Positions 61,329-64,000 of a stretch of 64,000 nucleotides of DNA are shown here, one piece after another. Below the pieces are notes generated by a model. The model worked only from the letters and a program-made list of their open reading frames with translations, was not told where the DNA came from and ran no database searches. Origin of the DNA: Arthrobacter crystallopoietes. Its GTDB lineage: Bacteria; Actinomycetota; Actinomycetes; Actinomycetales; Micrococcaceae. The stretch covers positions 3,100,001 through 3,164,000 of the forward strand of contig NZ_CP018863.1 of assembly GCF_002849715.1 (NCBI RefSeq), written 5' to 3'. The stretch's first letter is position 1. The number at the start of each line of letters is the position of its first letter. The position numbers and the translations under genes are program-made.

Positions 61329-62206
61329 CCCCGCCGGTCATCACAGCCGGCCCTGAAGAGGTGCTCAAGCCGACAGCCGACGGGCCGGCGTGGGAAGACT
61401 CCTATCCAGCCGGCCGGCGCTACCGGTTGGGGCCGCTCTTGGGCTATGGCTCTGAAGGCGCGGTCCGCAAGGCTTTGGACACGCACACGGGACGCACCGT
61501 GGCCGTCAAGATTTTCCGAACCGACGCCGTGCACTCGGGCGAGCGGTTCCATCGGGAAGTCAGTATCCACCGGCGGCTGAACCACTGGGCCATCGTGCCC
61601 ATGACCGACTACGGCCGGATGCCAGCGGCGGCCGGCGCCACCGAACAGGCATTCATGGTGATGGAGTACGTGGAGGGCCGGAACCTTCGACACCTGCTGC
61701 AAAAGGGTCCCGCAGATCCTGCTATGACGGCGGCATGGATGGCTTCCATCCTGCACGCGCTTTCGCATGTTCACCGCAAAGGTATTGTTCACAACGACAT
61801 AAAGCCGGCAAACATCCTCATCCCATCGCTCGCGAACGAGCGCAGGGGCGCCGTCGCCAAGCTCACCGACTTTGGCATCGCCACCAGCCGACGGCATGCA
61901 CCGCTGGCTTCCCTCTCCGGCACCGCCCACTACATGAGTCCCGAGGAGGTCCACGGCGCTCAAGCTACCGAAGCAAGCGATATCTATGCTTTGGGTCTGG
62001 TCGCTCTTGAGTGCCTCACAGGTGTAAAGCCCTTCCCGGGAACTCCCGTGGAGACGATGGTCGCCCGCGCACTCAACAAACCCCGCATACCGTACACCCT
62101 GGGCCGCAGATGGATAGTACTGCTGCAAGCCATGACGGACCTGCGGCCAGCAGAGAGGCCGACCGCCCGTCAAGCACTCCGAATGCTCCACCGGATCAAC
62201 CGCTGA
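61325..62206 (+). CDS. Cytoplasmic Ser/Thr protein kinase, non-RD type
   Basis: A 293-residue kinase domain with no membrane segment or extracellular part. It has the glycine loop GYGSEGAV, the lysine in VAVKIF, the alpha-C glutamate in REVSIH, VMEYVEGRNLRHLL, the catalytic loop IVHNDIKPAN, LTDFGIATSRR, SGTAHYMSPEE and SDIYALGLVALECLTG. The usual HRD is HND here, so it is a non-RD kinase that should not need activation-loop phosphorylation. Its partner is the small protein encoded directly upstream. A terminator follows. Confidence 0.93.
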   Translation: MTPPVITAGPEEVLKPTADGPAWEDSYPAGRRYRLGPLLGYGSEGAVRKALDTHTGRTVAVKIFRTDAVHSGERFHREVSIHRRLNHWAIVPMTDYGRMPAAAGATEQAFMVMEYVEGRNLRHLLQKGPADPAMTAAWMASILHALSHVHRKGIVHNDIKPANILIPSLANERRGAVAKLTDFGIATSRRHAPLASLSGTAHYMSPEEVHGAQATEASDIYALGLVALECLTGVKPFPGTPVETMVARALNKPRIPYTLGRRWIVLLQAMTDLRPAERPTARQALRMLHRINR

Positions 62207-62213
62207 CGCTCCC

Positions 62214-62239
62214 TGGACTGCGTCGAACGACGCAGTCCA
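62214..62239 (+). terminator. Terminator of the kinase operon
   Basis: Perfect 11-base arms (TGGACTGCGTC and complement) with a four-base loop, eight bases past the stop. Confidence 0.75.
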
Positions 62240-62335
62240 GTCTGGTATGAGCTAACCGGACGGCGGAAAATAGGGATCACCAGGCACGCTCCGGGTCCAT
62301 GGTGGCAGCAATGCTGAAGAGAAGGGACGAATCCC

Positions 62336-62635
62336 ATGTATTCCCTGCAGATCGAGCATCAGGTACGGGACTTTTCGATGTGGCGGCAGGCATTCGACAG
62401 CGACCCGCTCGACCGGGCCGGCTCCGGCGTCCGTTCCTTCCGGATCTACCGGCCGGTGGGCGACGATTACGTCATGATCGAGCTGGACTTCGAGACCCAG
62501 GAGGCCGCAGTAATGTTCCTGGCCAGGCTTGAGGAAGAGGTCTGGAGTTCGGGCGGCGCAGCTGCGCCGGCCCTGGTGGGGACTCCCGAAACCAGAATTG
62601 TCGAGATTGTAGAGAATACGACCGTGGCTTGGTAA
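62336..62635 (+). CDS. Hypothetical protein, possible dimeric alpha-beta barrel
   Basis: A 99-residue protein starting MYSLQIEHQVRDFSMWRQAFDSDP and continuing RSFRIYRPVGDDYVMIELDFETQEAAVMFLARLEE. The pattern of a strand, a W-x-x-x-F helix, paired strands and a helix fits a ferredoxin-like dimeric barrel. No enzyme residues are evident. It is convergent with the NTF2-like gene. AAGGGA lies upstream. Confidence 0.7.
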   Translation: MYSLQIEHQVRDFSMWRQAFDSDPLDRAGSGVRSFRIYRPVGDDYVMIELDFETQEAAVMFLARLEEEVWSSGGAAAPALVGTPETRIVEIVENTTVAW

Positions 62636-62643
62636 CTTAGTCG

Positions 62644-63075
62644 CTACTTTTCGATAATGGACTCAAATGGCTGAGGGGAAGTTATTGGATCCGCGTGCCG
62701 ATGGATGACCTTCCACTGACCTTCCTCTAGCCGGAATATCGTTGTTACCCGAAGCGAGACGGGCGACAACGTATCGGATTCGCCGACCTTCACCCTCGTC
62801 CGTTCGATCTCGACGATGTAGGCAAGATCCGACCCAACGTGTCCGGAAATGCGTTCAGAGCGATTGGGCTCTCCATTCCGCAGATGGGAAGCTGCCCGGT
62901 CCATCACCTTCTCGACTTCGCTCCAACCACGAATAGGCGGTCCGAAGGGGTTCGCCAGCGTGACGTCAGGTTGCCTGGACCAGATGAGCTTCTGACGGGA
63001 TGGGTCTCCCGTGATGAGCGCGTTGACGGCCTGATGGTACTGCTCTACGGCGGTATCGAAATCGGATCCAGACAT
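62644..63075 (-). CDS. NTF2-like (SnoaL/DUF4440-type) protein
   Basis: A 143-residue protein with GGAGGAGC before the ATG at 63075. It has FDTAVEQYHQAVNALITGDPS, VTLANPFGPPIRGWSEVEKVMDRAAS, LAYIVEIERTRV and LRVTTIFRLEEGQWKVIHRHADP, the usual order of an NTF2 fold used in ketosteroid-isomerase-like enzymes and as ligand-binding modules. The ligand is unknown. Confidence 0.85.
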   Translation of the reverse strand: MSGSDFDTAVEQYHQAVNALITGDPSRQKLIWSRQPDVTLANPFGPPIRGWSEVEKVMDRAASHLRNGEPNRSERISGHVGSDLAYIVEIERTRVKVGESDTLSPVSLRVTTIFRLEEGQWKVIHRHADPITSPQPFESIIEK

Positions 63076-63307
63076 TGCTCCTCCAGCCTCCGGCTTCAGT
63101 CCGACTTCACCTGAGACAGCTGAAGCGTGGATACATACTGGCACCATATGCGAAGTGTGTCCACCATTCCGGGGGAACCAAGTGGGGGTGGCACTGCCAA
63201 AACGTTGTTCTCTCTGGTGCTTCGGTGCCGGCCGTGCCAACCTGAAAAAACGAAAGTGTCTCTAGCTCAGCTACATCGGACCATTCCACGGCATGGAGGA
63301 TTGCATC

Positions 63308-63964
63308 GTGAAACCTCTGCACACTATCGTTCCGACCGCCCTCGCCACCCTCGTCCTGAGCCTGACCGCTTGCGCCGGCTCTCCGGAAGGCACCGGGGAT
63401 GAACCGGCGCCCGGACCTACTGAAGAAGCGACGGGGAACCCAACGCCTGCGACGGAAAGCCAGGTTCCAGAACCTACAGGCGAGCTGGGTTCCGGCGAGT
63501 TCGCTCCCTACGCTGAGGGTGCCACTGCCGTTACCTATGATGAGCGTGTACCTGAGGGCAGCTCCGCCGAGGTCAAGGTCAATGAGGACGGTGCTGAAAC
63601 CACAGTGACCTTGTCGGTGAAGGGGCTTGAACCCGAATCGGAATTCGGTTCACATGTTCATGTCGCTGCGTGTGGCTCCGATCCCGATGATGCCGGTCCG
63701 CACTATCAGGATCAGCAGGATCCTGCGACACAGGGTCAGGACGTCGTAGCGTCGACGGACCCGGTCTACGCCAACCCGAAGAACGAAATATGGCTGGACT
63801 TCATCACCGATGCCGAAGGTAACGCCGAAGTCGAAAGCACCGTCGGCTGGCAGTTCCGCGAGGGCGAAGGCCGCTCTGTTGTCATCCACGCCACGCATAC
63901 CGGTATGGAGGAAGGCGAAGCGGGTGAAGCAGGAGACCGCCTCGCCTGTATCACTATCCGTTAG
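63308..63964 (+). CDS. Cu/Zn superoxide dismutase-like lipoprotein
   Basis: A 218-residue exported protein from a GTG with GGAGG nine bases upstream. The lipobox is LSLTAC, and an acidic Pro/Thr/Glu-rich linker follows to about residue 60. The SOD-like domain has FGSHVHVAACG and DAGPHYQDQ, then SVVIHATHTGMEEGE and AGDRLACITI. It keeps several metal-site histidines and the disulfide cysteines, but the HxxP and HADN details differ, so dismutase activity is uncertain. Bases after 63964 hold nothing recognisable. Confidence 0.82.
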   Translation: MKPLHTIVPTALATLVLSLTACAGSPEGTGDEPAPGPTEEATGNPTPATESQVPEPTGELGSGEFAPYAEGATAVTYDERVPEGSSAEVKVNEDGAETTVTLSVKGLEPESEFGSHVHVAACGSDPDDAGPHYQDQQDPATQGQDVVASTDPVYANPKNEIWLDFITDAEGNAEVESTVGWQFREGEGRSVVIHATHTGMEEGEAGEAGDRLACITIR

Positions 63965-64000
63965 CCCACAGCACGAACGTATCGGGGATCTCCAAGGGCG

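Overview
The window looks like the chromosome of a high-GC actinobacterium, most likely Arthrobacter or a close relative in the Micrococcaceae. The grounds are GC-rich codon use, GTG and TTG starts, a class F sortase beside a CHRD protein, the rplY-pth pair, and the SUF pair sufS-sufU. No rRNA, tRNA or CRISPR array was seen. All calls come from reading the sequence and its translations. No database search was run, and GC comparisons are by eye.

Layout. 1-8 kb: end of an NCS1 transporter, a luciferase-like oxidoreductase, an isochorismatase-type hydrolase divergent from a GlxA/AraC regulator, a class F sortase with a likely anchored CHRD substrate, a racemase-like protein and small genes. 8-11.2 kb: a stress-like cluster (AI-2E family permease, GNAT protein, SDR oxidoreductase, CsbD) whose three promoters share a palindrome close to GTAAGCATGCTTAC. 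11.2-16.4 kb: a 1024-residue wall-anchored surface protein behind a strongly hairpinned leader, then a YbdK-type ligase.

16.6-50 kb is a split exopolysaccharide locus. It contains a polyprenyl glycosylphosphotransferase, a low-molecular-weight phosphatase, a BY-kinase, GDP-mannose genes (manB, manC), DUF4012 and LAETG-anchored proteins, six glycosyltransferases, a flippase, a polymerase, an acetyltransferase and the whole dTDP-rhamnose pathway with an RmlC-RmlD fusion. Housekeeping genes (rplY, pth, sufS, sufU) sit inside it. The glycosyltransferase and flippase/polymerase blocks are visibly more AT-rich than their flanks, which suggests horizontal replacement. Frameshifted genes lie at both edges (acyltransferase, beta-helix protein, VCBS protein). 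Two complete IS3-family elements are present: one sits in the loop of the sufU terminator, the other inside a decayed ISL3 transposase.

50-64 kb: two small coupled genes; a PucR regulator divergent from an MFS transporter and ureohydrolase, probably a guanidino-compound catabolic unit; a secreted Ig-like protein; a histidine kinase; a formate/nitrite-type channel; a PepSY lipoprotein; a MarR regulator whose putative operator recurs upstream of a small-protein and Ser/Thr-kinase operon; and a Cu/Zn-SOD-like lipoprotein.

The most interesting unexplained items are the structured leader at 11312-11512, the shared stress palindrome, the MarR box linked to the kinase operon, the orphan membrane half of a glycosylphosphotransferase, and the insertion into the terminator loop.
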